Of a DNA stretch of 64,000 bases, positions 1-11,365 are shown one piece after another; position 1 is the first letter of the stretch, and every line of letters starts with the position of its first letter. Origin of the DNA: Anisus vortex (taxonomy: Eukaryota; Mollusca; Gastropoda; Planorbidae). A program made the translations under genes and the position numbers. Location of the stretch: the NCBI GenBank assembly GCA_949126835.1, contig OX421496.1, forward strand, positions 23,521,844-23,585,843. Direction: 5' to 3'. The notes under the pieces were generated by a model that was given only the letters and a program-made list of their open reading frames with translations, was not told the origin of the DNA and did no database searches.

Positions 1-1631
1 ATAACTTCAAGGAAAATATTACAAAAAACACATCATTCTGAAACAATAAAACCAAGAAGATCCAAAGGAGTTTTCGACAGAACTTCAGTCCGGGTACTGA
101 GCAGCATTTTGCAGTCTCCGATTTCTGTGCACAATTCGTGACCATTGACGTCAGTGTCGTAGACATTTCCAAAATCTAAGCAATTTTGACGAAGTGTATC
201 GACATTTGTCTCAGCGAGAAGAGTTTTGACGTCTAGTAAAAATCCAAATTTGGTGTTTAGCTTTTTTAGACGTAAAAGCCGTATTGATATCTCCTGTTGG
301 AATCTATCAATTACGCTGTTCATAACACGTGCAATTTATTCTTCTGCAGAAAGTACTGCATCTCTTGATAAATTTCCAGGCATCCTCCGATGTCGTCAAA
401 TCCTTCTGTCAACTCCGATTCCCCAAGTTGTGCATCTTGTTTTTCCAGTCTACCGCAACCTGGCTCAAATAATCACGAATGTTGACAAGTTCTTGCTCCA
501 GCGATTCAAGATCAGATGCTGCTTCCTTGAAATTCATAGTAGGATCCTGCAACCGTTTCTGGACACGATCAATTTTCCCAAGTATGATGTTCCAGAAATG
601 TAACAAAACTAGGAAGTTAACGTTTAATATACCTGCCAGCAAAGTTTCTGCATCACTTCTGGTGTCAGGCGTCATAGTTGCATCTTCTGATAATTTTTCC
701 AACAGCCCTACTAGTTCATCCAGTTCTTCATAAACAGCTTCTGATCGTGCACTCCGTCGTGTTTCAGACTCCCTCTTCACTGTGATTGGCACAACTTTTT
801 TTAAATTCTTACCAACGATTTGTTGAACGAGAGAAAAACAAATATAATATACTTTCAACTGTTCCAAAAAATGTGATGACAACTAGATCCTGTTTAGCTG
901 AGTGTACTCCTGCTAAGTTTAAGCTGTGGTTGTCACAGTTGACGAACAATGCTCTGTGATTTCTGGCAGATATTTGCTGTTGAAGGCCGGATAGATGCCC
1001 AGTCATTACAGCAGCATTGTCATAACATTGTGATCGACAGTCGGCTAGAGGTATGTTATCAGATTCCAGTTTCTCTACGATAACTCTTTCAATGCTTGCT
1101 GCGTCTTTGAAATGTATCTGAACAAAACCTAAAAATGATTCTTTGATGGTTACTTTTTTAGTTTGAAAATCCACTTCCACAAATCTGATGACTTGAGAAA
1201 ACGTCCTAGATCGGGTGTTGAGTCAAGTAAGATACCGTTAAATCATATATTCGAATCGAAATTATCCAACCTGTATAATTGTTAAAACCAGATGCCACTT
1301 TCAGTATATGAAGAATAATATTTGAACCCGAACGGATCTTTGTTAAAAAAAAACATCAGCAATCCTACATTGTGGATGTGTCATTTATTTATGAGTATAA
1401 TGGCCCACCTTAATGCTCAATGGTGGCGCCAAAGTCATGCTTGCCAACTGATTTGTAATGAAGATATTTGTGGAGCTCCAAAATTCAATCTTGCAAACGT
1501 AATTGGGATACAATAGTTTACATGAAAATAAAATTAAATAATTAGTTTTAATACTCATTTTGGCGCCCCCTAACGTGGCGCCCGGGGACATATGTCCCCC
1601 CTTCTGCCCCCCCCCCCCAGCTAAGCCACTG
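1..1631 (-). mobile_element. hAT-like DNA transposon, right end (left end lies outside the window)
   Basis: The right edge reads as a terminal inverted repeat; on the - strand it begins CAGTGGCTTAGCTGGGGGG, ending at 1631. This is followed inward by a C/G-rich block that is common at the ends of such elements. The interior carries a decayed transposase on the - strand (33-1180). Because the left terminus is off the window, no target-site duplication can be paired; the adjacent 8 bp on the right are ATTGGCAT. The class call rests on the transposase similarity. Confidence 0.65.
33..1180 (-). pseudogene. Broken hAT transposase (DUF4371 / ZMYM1-like)
   Basis: Three open segments on the - strand, 1180-809, 882-409 and 323-33, read in order as one hAT-type transposase. 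The first has the DUF4371-type sequence ESFLGF, then CRSQCYDNAAVMTGHLSGLQ and a DNHSLNL segment, which resemble the catalytic-domain block of ZMYM1-like and '52 kDa repressor of PKR inhibitor'-like transposases. The second contains a decayed SETRRSARSEA segment and LLHFWNIILGKIDRVQKRLQ, also typical of this family. The third resembles the helical region before the dimerisation domain and ends in a stop at 33. The segments are in different frames, no N-terminal zinc finger is seen between 1180 and the element end, and the C-terminal hATC domain is absent or outside the window. It is not expected to be functional. Confidence 0.75.
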
Positions 1632-2261
1632 ATTGGCATCACTATTTAATCAAATTTGGAAACTTTCATTTAATTAAAGGGAGATAATTAACCCGTTTTT
1701 ATTTGCGTTAATATTTCTAAATATTTTCTATTTTCCTTTATAAAAGAAAAATAAAACGTTTAAGAATTATATCTATAAAATAAACATTTATAAAACATAG
1801 TTGAACGTTATATAAATATTATATGATTGAAGAATTATTATGTACATATTTAAACATCACATTAACTATACACTATTCATGATATTACTACGTAAATCTA
1901 CCGCTATATTGATGACATTTGCAGTGTTGCTAAGCTAGAAATTATATCTTATCAACGTTTTTACATTTGAGACATAATAACCGTTAAGGTGAAAGTTCAT
2001 TGATGAACATTTTTATTTGATAATTAATACGAAAGATGATATATCTAAACACAACCTTGTTTTTTTTTTAAATTAAATATAAAAACTATTGTCGATTTTC
2101 TCTATAAAAGTTCCTTTGCTTTTGTCGTCCATGATCTTGCTACGGAGCTAGATCTAAATAAATTGTCTTATAAAAAAATATATAAAACTATAGAAGAGAG
2201 GGTATGACTTGCTTAGAAATCCTAGTTTGTCACACTATTAGCAAAAGGTAGCCAGATCCCT
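1632..2261. mobile_element. Right end of a second hAT copy of the 'GGTCGGCAAC' family, plus AT-rich flank
   Basis: From about 2086 to 2261 the sequence is clearly similar to 5515-5694, the right end of the hAT element at 2366-5694. It includes TTTCCTTTGC-, CTTGCTACGGAG- and ATTGTCTT-like segments and a decayed terminus, GGTAGCCAGATCCCTG, which compares with GGTTGCCGACCCCTG in the other copy. Its left end is not identified. 1632-2085 is AT-rich; I see no gene in it. Confidence 0.55.
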
Positions 2262-2357
2262 GCTCTTGAGAACAGAAGGTCAAAGAGTAAAGTAGAAATA
2301 ATAAATAAGGCATTAAACTCTAATTCAGAAATCCAACACAATAACAACCTGTTGAAT
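2262..2357 (+). mobile_element. LINE remnant, piece 1 of 3
   Basis: Clearly similar to 15021-15100 of the LINE in CTTNBP2 intron 3, including AAAGAGTAAAGTAG and GGCATTAAACTCTAAT. It breaks off exactly where the hAT element at 2366 begins and resumes at 5695/5703 on the other side of that element. It therefore represents one original LINE copy interrupted by a younger insertion. It encodes only a short piece of the LINE C-terminal region. Confidence 0.8.
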
Positions 2358-2731
2358 GTTTAGATCTGCGATCGGGAATCTAAGGCACGCGTGCCAATCT
2401 TGGCACGCAGAGCTGTTTTCAATGGCACGCGAAAGACCGCCAAGAGGTGTTTTTTTATTGATGAAAAAAAAAACATTTTCCGGTTCTGAATGAGGAAAAC
2501 TTACTGTTGAAGCCGATGAATGACAGAGCGACACATTTCACTGAGTTGAACGCATTTACAAAGACGGGGGTCAAACAGCACTTGAACTGTTAAAGCACTG
2601 GAATGGATTTGCATATATCTTGAGTGAAATCAATTTCAAAACATTTAACTATATAATTGTACTTCCCTTTATAAAGGCATATATTAAGATACATAGTTGG
2701 GCATTTCAGAAACATATCGAAGCATTCAACG

Positions 2732-3072
2732 CAGTGGCGTATTTAGGCATGTTCCACATGTTCCATTGGAACAGCCGAACAGGGGCCCCCACACAATAGG
2801 GGCCCCCACACATCCCAAAAATATTTTGTTTAGTGACATCCCCATTCTTTCGTTTAAAATGTAAAATAAAATTCATTTATTTCCCTACAATTTTAAGCGC
2901 TCCCGTCCAACCAAGCTAAGCGCAACATAAAAAGTATGTATGATTTTACAAAAAGTAGCATGAATTAACGGCATTTTCTGAGGTAAGCCTATGTGGAAGG
3001 CAGGGGCGAGGCCATGAGGGGCCCCCACATAAATTTGGGAACAGGGCCCCCACAATCCTAAATACGGCCCTG
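2732..3072. mobile_element. 341-bp hAT MITE nested in the 3.3-kb element
   Basis: The terminal inverted repeats are CAGTGGCGTATTTAGG on the left and, as reverse complement, CAGGGCCGTATTTAGG on the right. The 8-bp flanks are ATTCAACG (2724-2731) and ATTCAAAG (3073-3080), matching 7 of 8. The interior is marked by repeated GGGGCCCCCACA motifs. There is no coding capacity. The 8-bp duplication and CAG ends fit the hAT superfamily. Confidence 0.8.
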
Positions 3073-4030
3073 ATTCAAAGCGCAGTTTTTTAAACAATGG
3101 CAAGACTTTCAAATTCATGGACTCATTTTTTCATACCTCATCAAGCTTAGCCTAACTTGCTTGATCTTACTACATCTTAGATGTACGGTAGATATTATTT
3201 TTAGTGGAGGGATACTGGCGATTTTAAAACCTAGCCAGATGAATTTTAAACCTCCAAAATATGGGCCTCAAAATGTGCCGATTTGCGGGAAAATCTGGAT
3301 GGAAGCTGCTTAGGAAAATCATCTGCTATTCTCAACTGCCAGTGCCAGGCATTCGCTCTACTTTCAGCTTTTGGTTAAACTTACCCATGTGAACATTATT
3401 TATTACACATGAAAGCTGTGTTAAGCATTCAAAGAAGTCACTTACACTTCACTACTTAGAAATGACTAAATATGTATCTGCCATTATAAATTAGCGAAGA
3501 GAATTCAAGATAAGGCGCTCATTAATTGATACAGACTACTTAAGCTTCTATTTAAAAGAGTTATTTTCATGCTCCGTTATATAAGCCATGTAAGCGATGG
3601 CTGGGATTGACAATAGAACTAAAAACAATAATAGGCCCTCGCCGAGACTATAATTAATGTTTGCAAAGCATTGAATGAAGTGTATTTTGTGAATCCATGG
3701 TTATTTTACAAATATTTCCTTCAGAAAAATAATTCTTGGCCCACCCCATGAAGTACGAAATACTTGGCCTACATTATTTCCTTTTAACATCCCTAATTCT
3801 GATATATAAACTAATATATTTTTGCTCACTACGTTATAATAGGTGAAACATTAAAATTAGGTCGATTAGGCTACATATTTAGTAATTTTTACGTTTTCAT
3901 TTCTAATTTTCTGTAAAAATTTAATGAGATGAAAATATATTAGTATCAGTAGCAAATAGAGCAGGGTAGGGGGACAGGGAAGGCAACTACCGTGTGTATA
4001 TAATGTGTGTGTGTGGACAATAATGTAAGA

Positions 4031-4866
4031 AGGTATGTTGAAATCGGGTTTTCTTCAAAACCGGTTTTCGGTTCTATAAAACCGGTTTAAAACCGGATTT
4101 TGGTTTCTCTCCCCCCGCCTTCCCGAACAATGTTACAATTACAGGCCGAAAAATCCAAATGTGCGTAGTTTTGTAGATGTATTTGAAAAATAGTTCTAAT
4201 TTAATTAATGTTTGCACAGCATTCAAGAGGTTGATTTCTTTGAATACAATATTATTTTGTACACTTTACCATACAATTCTTTGGAACAAAAAAAAATCTG
4301 GGCTAATTGATTAAAACTGATAATAGCTTTCAATAGTGATAATCAAATTTGCAATTATCATTGACCATGATATTAAAAAGCATATGAAGAGGATGACGAT
4401 GTTAATCCAGGATGCTTAGTACGCAGATGCGTACGCAATCCAGTGGTACTACCACCCCTCCTGCATATCTGAATTATCTGTTGGGAACATAGTTTACAAC
4501 GAGCCATCGTTAAAGACGTTTTTTCAAAATTTTCTGACACAAAGGATTGTAACTATAACTTAACATTTGGTTTGATGTTGTTTTTATCGCAAGCCATAGT
4601 TGGTATTTGGAAAAAAAGAAACACAATATCTAAGACTAAATAGTGTTAGCAAGGCATTTCAAGAATTGTTTTGTGTGAAACCAACATAAAGCCTATTTGG
4701 TAAAAATATTTCCATCACCCCCCCCCCCCCTAAAAAAAAAAAGGCTGTGCTACTTGAAATAATGAATGGGCCTACCTCCCAACCAAGAAATCGAAATCCG
4801 GTTTTGAAAATCAAAACCGGTTTTCGGTTTCAAAACCGAAATCCGGTTTTCGGTTGACATACCTAG
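4031..4866 (+). mobile_element. AACCGG-rich hAT-like element, copy 1 (inverted relative to copy at 56073-57040)
   Basis: Both ends are dense in AACCGGTTTT and its variants, and the termini AGGTATGTTGAAA and (reverse complement) TAGGTATGTCAACC are inverted. The interior, for example the stretch around 4140-4270 with GCGTAGTTTTGTAG and TCAAGAGGTTGATTT, is present in reverse orientation at about 56830-56960. The family ends are therefore supported by a second copy. A target duplication is not recognisable here, but copy 2 has a perfect one. Confidence 0.7.
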
Positions 4867-5702
4867 TTAAAATAGAGGGCTAATTTAAAACTGGTGCACA
4901 ATTTCCCCCTAACTACTTGAAAATTAATATTGTACCAAAAGCTATTTTAGTGAAACGTAGAATTAGACATGATTAAATATTAAATGAAAAGAACAATAGT
5001 AAACATATATCATATGAGAATTAGAGCCAATTAGAAATCCTTTTAACAAGTTTTAAAGTGCATTACATTTAATTATAGTATACACCCTTCCGTTTTAAAT
5101 CTATTTTAAACATAAAAGCAAGCGTCTAAAATTGTGTTACTTGTTTTGAGAGGGGGGGGGGGTAACCATTTTTTGACGTAATTATATAGGGGGGTCTCTG
5201 AAAGTTTGACAGTTGTTGACGAGGGGGAGGGGGGGAGGTAAAAATCGCCTAAAAATTGTTGACGTAATTAATGGACGTCCCCATATACCTGCAGCGACGG
5301 ATGAAACAAATTAAGAAAAAAATATAATCATTATTATCAGTTGCTAGATCCTTATATTGACAACCTAATGATAATAATTAGAATAATTACAAAATAGTTG
5401 CCAGTTACCATAAATGTGAAAGTTTGGAATTAAAATTTTGTATTTTGTATTAATGCAAATAAGCAGGATGATAATCACAAACATGTTAATATATTAAATA
5501 TAAAACGCTTTAACGATTTTCTCTATAGATTTCCTTTGCTTTTGGCCTTGGTCTTGCTACGGAGTTAAATTAATTGTCTTTTAAAAAATAATAAAACAAG
5601 TACAATAGAGCAGGTTGACTTTTAGGCTGTTGGCACGCTGGATGCTTTAGAACCCTAGTCTGGCACACCAGCAGCAAAAGGTTGCCGACCCCTGGCTTAG
5701 AT

Positions 5703-5784
5703 AAACATAATGACAAAAACGCTTTCCTTATGAGAGAACAATAAATGCATATAAGTAGGCTACACTTTCTTCCCGAGTGGCATC
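5703..5784 (+). mobile_element. LINE remnant, piece 2 of 3
   Basis: Similar to about 15118-15200 of the intron-3 LINE, including AAACATAA-GACAAAAAC and TTTCTTCCCGAGTGGCAT. It continues directly from piece 1 when the 3.3-kb hAT is removed and is broken again at 5793 by a second hAT. Confidence 0.8.
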
Positions 5785-5792
5785 TGGGCATG

Positions 5793-6594
5793 CAGGCCCG
5801 GACTAAGAGACTCAGGGCCCATATAGGCACTTGACATTTGCCCGCCTTCCCCCCACCACCACCATCTCGAAGCTTTTTTGGAAATTTAGCAAATTAAATG
5901 CACTAGTCATGATCATCATCATCAATTCCGTGACCGTTGAAGTCGTTGGGGGCGGGAGGGGTGGGGAGCGAATGGACCCTTCGGCAGTCAACTTTCTCCA
6001 CTTTTGCCTATCTTGCGCGGTTGTCAATAGTTGAGTCAACTGCAGCCCTGTCCAATCCGTGACATTGTCAAACCAGCATCTCCGCTGACGGCCTCTCCTA
6101 CGCGCACCTTCCACCGTGCCCTGGAGGATTGTTTTTGTCAGGCTATTGTGCCGCAACACATGACCGAACCATGTCAGTTTGCACTAGTAGGCTACAGAAC
6201 ATATAATTTTTAATAAACTTTAATGACTTTAATATAAGCATCAGAATAATAGGCACACAGTCTATGTTACATAGTTATGTTATTCTATACAATTTATAGA
6301 ATCATACAACGAACTGTCTTCTGTGCAAAAAAAACAAACGAATTACGTCATCATAGTCAATTGACTGCATTTTTTCTGTACATTACAGAGAGTCAATTGG
6401 GCCTGTTCTCTCCTATGTTAGATCTTAAGTAGATTAATTATTTAATTTCTTTAGCGCTGAAAACTACCGTTCTTTTATTATAAGGCAAGCCATGCAGGCT
6501 TTTGAGTTTATGAAAAGATTCCGCCACCGGGGCCCCTAGGCTGGCTGGGCCCCTAGGCCGGGGCCTTGTAGGCCTAGGCAGAAATCCGGCACTG
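5793..6594. mobile_element. 802-bp hAT-like element with 8-bp target-site duplication
   Basis: The left end CAGGCCCGGACTAAG and the right end (reverse complement) CAGTGCCGGATTTCTG are inverted over the first 10 bases with few mismatches. The flanks are TGGGCATG (5785-5792) and CGGGCATG (6595-6602); the intact LINE copy has CGGGCATG at this site (around 15202-15209). The interior includes a LINE 3' fragment on the - strand (about 5835-6190). Confidence 0.78.
5835..6190 (-). mobile_element. LINE 3'-terminal fragment inside the 802-bp hAT
   Basis: On the - strand the open segment starting at 6159 reads TILQGTVEGARRRGRQRRCW, then WTGLQLTQLLTTAQDRQKWR. This is the recognisable C-terminal tail of a large group of animal endonuclease/reverse-transcriptase retroelements, which end in an R-rich 'GRQRK.W.DNI.EWT' block. 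No reverse transcriptase domain is present. It is a short, dead 5'-truncated copy. Confidence 0.6.
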
Positions 6595-6602
6595 CGGGCA
6601 TG

Positions 6603-6760
6603 CAATGGGTTTCCTGAACAAACCATGAAAACCAGTAACCTAATATATCGTTCATACCACTAATGAAAATTCAAGACTAGACTCAGGCCACGGATCAGCG
6701 TAGGACGCAATAATCTTTTTAGAGAAGGAGCGTACCGTCTGTAGGCCTATAGGCTATAGG
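6603..6760 (+). mobile_element. LINE remnant, piece 3 of 3 (3' end)
   Basis: Similar to 15210-15345 of the intron-3 LINE: AATGGGTT-CCTGAACAAACCA, AAGACTAGACTC, CACGGATCAGCGTAGGACGC and GAAGGAGCGT. With pieces 1 and 2 it reconstructs the last ~340 bp of one LINE copy, now spread over about 4.5 kb. Confidence 0.8.
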
Positions 6761-7636
6761 CCTATAATATATAATATAAGATTAGAAACAGGAATTATCA
6801 CAACCCTGAAAAAAAGTAGGCCTACATATACGTGAAAGTGCCTATCCAGAAACATTTAGGTATGAGTAAGAGAGGTTATAAAACATTTCATTAGTAAATA
6901 GTAGGCTAGGCCTATATCCATGGCAGCTTTTGGCCGATACGGGCGATCAATGCCATAGGCCTACCAAGCTTATGAGATAAGCTTTACTTTGAACATCACC
7001 TTTAGGGCCTACTCACGACCTCCCTTAGTTTTTTCTTGAAAGGACCCCAAACTGTTTTCTTAAAAGGACCGCCCTATTTAGTCTTAAAAAGGTCCCCCTT
7101 CTTAGCATTTAAAATGTCCCACATTTGAAAATTTGCTATATACTATAGTATATAGATCAAATGTTTAATTTATTTAAAAGACCTAGGCCTATGTTTTTTT
7201 TTATCGGACAAATCCCTCTTCACATTTGTAGGCCTATTCCTAAAATGAAAAAAAAAAGGCACCACTCTCTGAAAATTGGAAAAACAAAAATGTTTATTCT
7301 TAAAAAGGCCCTATATTTATTGAAAAATGAGCTCAGGGAGAGCGCCCCCCCCCCTGCCATCCCACTGGCTACGCTACTGGTAGGCCTACCGCCTTCTGGA
7401 AGTTTTCTTTTTTAACCGAGACAAGGGCCTATATATATTAGACATGACAAATTTTAGGCTTGGCCAAGTGCAAGAAAATACTAAAGAATATAATAAAGAA
7501 ATGCCCCTGCCACCATTTCCGAGTTAGGCCTATCCAATCGGTCGCCCAAGCCACGGGTAGTCAGAACAAGGAATATTTATAAAGATCTAGGTCTAGATAG
7601 GCCCACAGAATAGACATACATGTAGCCTACTGTGGA
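6761..7636. other. Intergenic, no gene recognised; possible transposon end near 7378
   Basis: AT-rich, with many AGGCCTAT motifs and a duplicated 'AAAAGGACC' pattern around 7030-7110. Near 7345-7379, after a C run, the sequence CCACTGGCTACGCTACTGG resembles the reverse complement of a CAGTAGCGTAGCC hAT-type end, but no partner end or duplication was found. The open frame at 7161-7415 has no recognisable domain. Confidence 0.4.
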
Positions 7637-8704
7637 TAGGGTTGCCAGATACATGGGTACCAAAAGGAGGACACGGAGAGACAAAAAGGAGGACAAAGGA
7701 GGACACAAGGGTACCAAAAGGAGGACACATTCAGTGTTTCGTTTAAACCATTAAAAAATGTTCAATTGAATGCGGATTTAACCAGCAATCAGTACAATTT
7801 TACTACAATTGTTGCCCATAAATATCTATTAGTATTAGTTAATTAACCATAAAAAAAACGTTTTGTAAACAATTTTGTTAATATAAATTTAAAAAATTTG
7901 TTTTTCAAAATGCAACAATGCTATATTATTGGAAAATTAAACAGTCAATTCTACAGTTAATACATTATTATCTTTCTTAAACAACTTATTTCTCTGACGA
8001 GCAAATTTTTTGTGCAGAAGAGCCTTGTACTTACATAATCATAAATGTATTAAAACAGCAGGCGGACCCCCCCCCCCTTCCCACAAAAAAAAAAAGGCAA
8101 TTCAAGTCTCTTCTTCAAGAAATTGAGTGCTAGAACATGTTGACTTTTAGGATGTTGGCACGGTGAATGAATTTGAAGTCCTTCTTAAGGCACGCTATAA
8201 ACAGAAAGGTTGCCGACCCCTGGTATAGACTACATGTGACATTTTTCATGTTGTGGTCCGCTACTTTGTAAGAATGACGCCCTTTACAGAGTTAACTGAG
8301 AGTCTGTTTCTTGCCTTTGTCCATTGAGCGTTTATCAATAAAAACAATATTTCCACATTAGGCTACCATTGTGTTTAGGGAAACAAAAAAATATTTCACA
8401 AATTGTTAGTTACTCTGAAAAGCAACTTGCATTTGGGAAACTTTGAAAAAACAAACTCCACCGCAATTATTAACATAACATTCATTACATTTCCTGGTAA
8501 ATACTATAATGTTTTGCTCTACGCCCGACCCAGCCACGTATTAACAGTAAATAAGAATATAAAAAATGTGCACTAAGGACTTTTAAAACCTTTGGCGTAC
8601 AAAAGCCGGACATTTTGAGGGTTTTTAGCTTTGCCTGCCGGACGGAGGACACAGGGCTAAAAAGAAGGACATGTCCTCCTTTTGCCGGACGTCTGGCAAC
8701 CCTA
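7637..8704. mobile_element. 1068-bp hAT-like element with perfect 8-bp duplication
   Basis: The left end TAGGGTTGCCAGAT and the right end (reverse complement) TAGGGTTGCCAGACG are inverted, and the sub-terminal AAAAGGAGGACA motifs are also inverted. The flanks ACTGTGGA (7629-7636) and ACTGTGGA (8705-8712) match exactly. No transposase ORF is present. It contains the right end of a 'GGTCGGCAAC' family element near 8128-8224. Confidence 0.85.
8128..8224. mobile_element. Right-end fragment of a 'GGTCGGCAAC' hAT element
   Basis: TTGACTTTTAGG-TGTTGGCACG and the terminus AAAGGTTGCCGACCCCTG match the right end of the element at 2366-5694. The left end was not located, so this may be a truncated or recombined copy nested in the 1068-bp element. 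Confidence 0.6.
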
Positions 8705-10683
8705 ACTGTGGATAGGCTTACTAATAATTTGTTTGTATTCTGTTGCACTATATATTGTAGAAAAGATAATTATTTATATAGGCTAGTAATTTGGAAGTCA
8801 CGTGGTCTTGCTACTGAGTAGTAAATATGGCCGATTTTTAGCTATTGGCTTTGTAGGAATAAAATCAATGAGACGAAAATTTCACCGTCTTTTAAGTATA
8901 TTTATTATGACCAGCAAATGCAATTAAACGAAATACGTGTAATTATGTTCTATTTGTTTTGTATGTTTAAGCTAATTAATGATAATGATCTGTTGATTGC
9001 TGCTGTTCAATCAGTTGAATCAGGACAGTTGACAGTTCGGACGTTTCGTTTACTTTAAGTTTAGTACTTAGACTTAGTAAAGACTCAGTATAAAGAGTCA
9101 GTAAAGACCTAGGAATATAACTGCATAAATATAATATAATGATTATATGATGAATGATGCTTAGCCTACATTTTTCATTTTTAAAGTACGGTAACTAGTC
9201 TTACTCTTAGGCTTTAGGCGGTCTTAGCCTTAGCAAGAAGCAATTATTAGCTTTAATTTAGCCTATAAAATTATAAAAGTAAAAGTCTAAAGTCTAAAAG
9301 CTTGAACTAGGCCTAAGTAAAAAAGGAACTCCCAGTAGTCAGGTAGTAAGGCCTAATTAGCTAATTAGGCCTACCCTAACACTTTCTGATGTCTATCTGA
9401 TCTAATTAGTTATAATTTATAGGCCTATTTAAATCATTTCATTTTGAATTTTGTAAAGAAAATAGAAAACCTACACTTGAAATGTTTGACATTCAGTCAT
9501 TCACAGGCCTAGCACTACTAGCAGATCACTTTTTTAGTGACTAAACTCTAGTTCTACTCAATCTAGTCAATCTACTAGCCTAGCATATATATATCTATTC
9601 TAGTCTAGTCTATCACAATGATATCACTAACCCTAAACTCCTAAGCTTAAACTATGCCATGGCATTTATCATGAAATGAATATATTCTATAAATTAAATT
9701 TGGTTACAATGTCACAATGTTTCTTCTAATTCTACCTGGACATGACTAACTCTAATGAAGTCTAATGACTAATGATTAGTAATGAATGTAGGAACACTTT
9801 TGTCTCAAGTGTTTGGGGTTAAATTTTAGTCCATCAGACAGTTCAGTCATTTAAAAAAGACATTTGCTAACTCTAACACTGGGCTAACTATATACTAGGC
9901 CTATATATTAATTAAATAAAATAACTTAGACTTTGATCCTACCGCGACATTTGGCGCGTCGGGCAACGAGAGTTCTCCAGCGAGCTCTGCTACTTTTATT
10001 TAATTATATTTTTATTTATAATTATTACTCTATATTTTAAATTATATAATTATGTCTATCTATCCATATATTTGATATATATATAACATTATAAAATTTA
10101 GGTTTTATGATTATTTTTTTTGAATTTTTAAAGCTTTTGTAACTATCTTTTCTCAAAATATTCTAGATTAAACGATAGTGATTGTCAGGGCCAGATCACT
10201 TGGCAGATGTAGACCTTGTGGAGCCAGGGATCTCCAGGTGCGAAATCTCTTGTACTTCCATTTAGTTAAATACTTTGTCTTAGTAAAATAGGAAGCCATG
10301 ATAAGTCATCAGAAGAGTAAGCCTAAATACTAAAAGCACACATACAAATCAAATTATTTCTTGTAACTGAGCTGTATAACCTGTAATCACTGTTTCTTTA
10401 AAATATATCTTCTTTTTTAGCCATGTCAAAGTCACAATCACTAGAATGTCATAGATTTATGCATATATTAATATATGTACAAGAAATTGTTTTACAATTA
10501 TTGAATTAGTTTAATATTTACCACCGCTCAAAGTCTGATTATGACCAAATGAATATAAAATTCTCCTAAAAGAACAACAGATAACAGGATCATATTATGT
10601 TAGTAATTTGACTAGTTTACTAATTTACTGCCTGGGGTATCTTTGGACATGACAACAATAGCTCACCATTAATCATTATACAT
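8705..10683. other. Intergenic upstream of CTTNBP2; no gene recognised
   Basis: AT-rich sequence with many short TAGGCCTA/CTAGTC motifs. A slightly GC-richer patch lies around 9945-9995. A stretch ending at 10237 in CTCCAG followed by GTGCG could be the donor end of an untranslated first exon of CTTNBP2, but without transcript data this is only a guess. Confidence 0.35.
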
Positions 10684-10815
10684 ACTATATATATAAAAAG
10701 AGACTGTTTGTCCCCTTACGGATCCCCATTGGTCAATTTGAAATCACGTGATTTTGTGTCACTGACTTATTTAGACCTAGACCTTACTGTCTAATAATTT
10801 TTCTCATCGGACATG

Positions 10816-10880
10816 TGTCTTTGATAGCTCAGTGGTAAACGTAGCGGACTGCTATACCAGGGTTCGATTCTCCAGTTAGA
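10816..10880 (+). other. tRNA-like module with Pol III A and B boxes
   Basis: TAGCTCAGTGG at 10825-10835 fits an A box and GGTTCGATTC at 10861-10870 fits a B box, at the spacing seen in tRNA-derived sequences. Outer bases GTCT and AGAC could pair as a short acceptor-like stem. The same module recurs in other copies of this element, and its arms are irregular. I therefore treat it as tRNA-derived repeat sequence rather than a functional tRNA gene. Confidence 0.6.
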
Positions 10881-10936
10881 CTATAATTTTTTTTTTAAAC
10901 AATTTTTAATTCAAACTTTTTAAAACAAAAGACATT

Positions 10937-11365
10937 CAGGGTTCTCACACAGTCTGGAAAGTCTGGAAAAGTCTTGATTTTCAAATAAACAAATCAAGGC
11001 CTGGACAACCTTGAATATTGGCATTTTAGCCTTGCAAAATAGCCTGACAGCCTGGAAATTTATCTAAATCTATATTTATATCTAAATTTATTATAAAAAT
11101 CAAGGTCAGACAAAAAACATTAAATTTATTATAAAAATCAAGGTCAGACAAAAAACGCCAATCCCATTTTTATACACCATAAACGCCCACTGACCGAGCC
11201 TTAAGATTGATACCTCATTCATGCATTATTTAGGTCACTTAGGGGGAGGAGGCGTATGACCATTTTCCAAATAACCTGTTCCAGCAGCCTGGAATTTGTC
11301 TCTTATAGCCTTGAAATAGTAGGTAAACAGCCTTGATTTTTTTCAGGAAAAATGTGAGAACCCTG
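10937..11365. mobile_element. 429-bp MITE with 6-bp direct flanks GACATT
   Basis: The left end CAGGGTTCTCACACAGTC and the right end (reverse complement) CAGGGTTCTCACATTTTTC are inverted. GACATT occurs immediately on both sides (10931-10936 and 11366-11371). The related element at 59553-60050 lacks this insertion and has the uninterrupted sequence AACATTGTAAATC at the corresponding place, an empty site inside the same window. It contains a 47-bp internal direct duplication (about 11070-11155). Confidence 0.8.

Larger units (their letters stand above)
2366..5694. mobile_element. 3.3-kb hAT-like element with 8-bp target-site duplication
   Basis: Left terminus CTGCGATCGGGAATC and right terminus (reverse complement) CAGGGGTCGGCAACC form imperfect inverted repeats, the latter typical of hAT elements. 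The flanks are GTTTAGAT (2358-2365) and GCTTAGAT (5695-5702), matching 7 of 8. The interrupted LINE has GCTCAGAT at the corresponding position, which supports this boundary. No transposase-length ORF is present, so this copy is non-autonomous. It has itself received a 341-bp element (2732-3072) and an AACCGG-rich element (about 4031-4866). Poly-G/poly-C runs occur near 4720, 5152 and 5225. Confidence 0.8.

Noticed and set aside
226..603. 125-codon + strand open frame
   Set aside because: Antisense to the hAT transposase pieces, with no domain.
4031..4866. Target-site duplication around AACCGG-rich copy 1
   Set aside because: The flanking 8-mers (AATGTAAG and GTTAAAAT) do not match; the ends are inferred from copy 2.
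10816..10880. Functional tRNA gene
   Set aside because: The module recurs inside a repeated element with variable arms, and the stems are imperfect; it is tRNA-derived repeat sequence.
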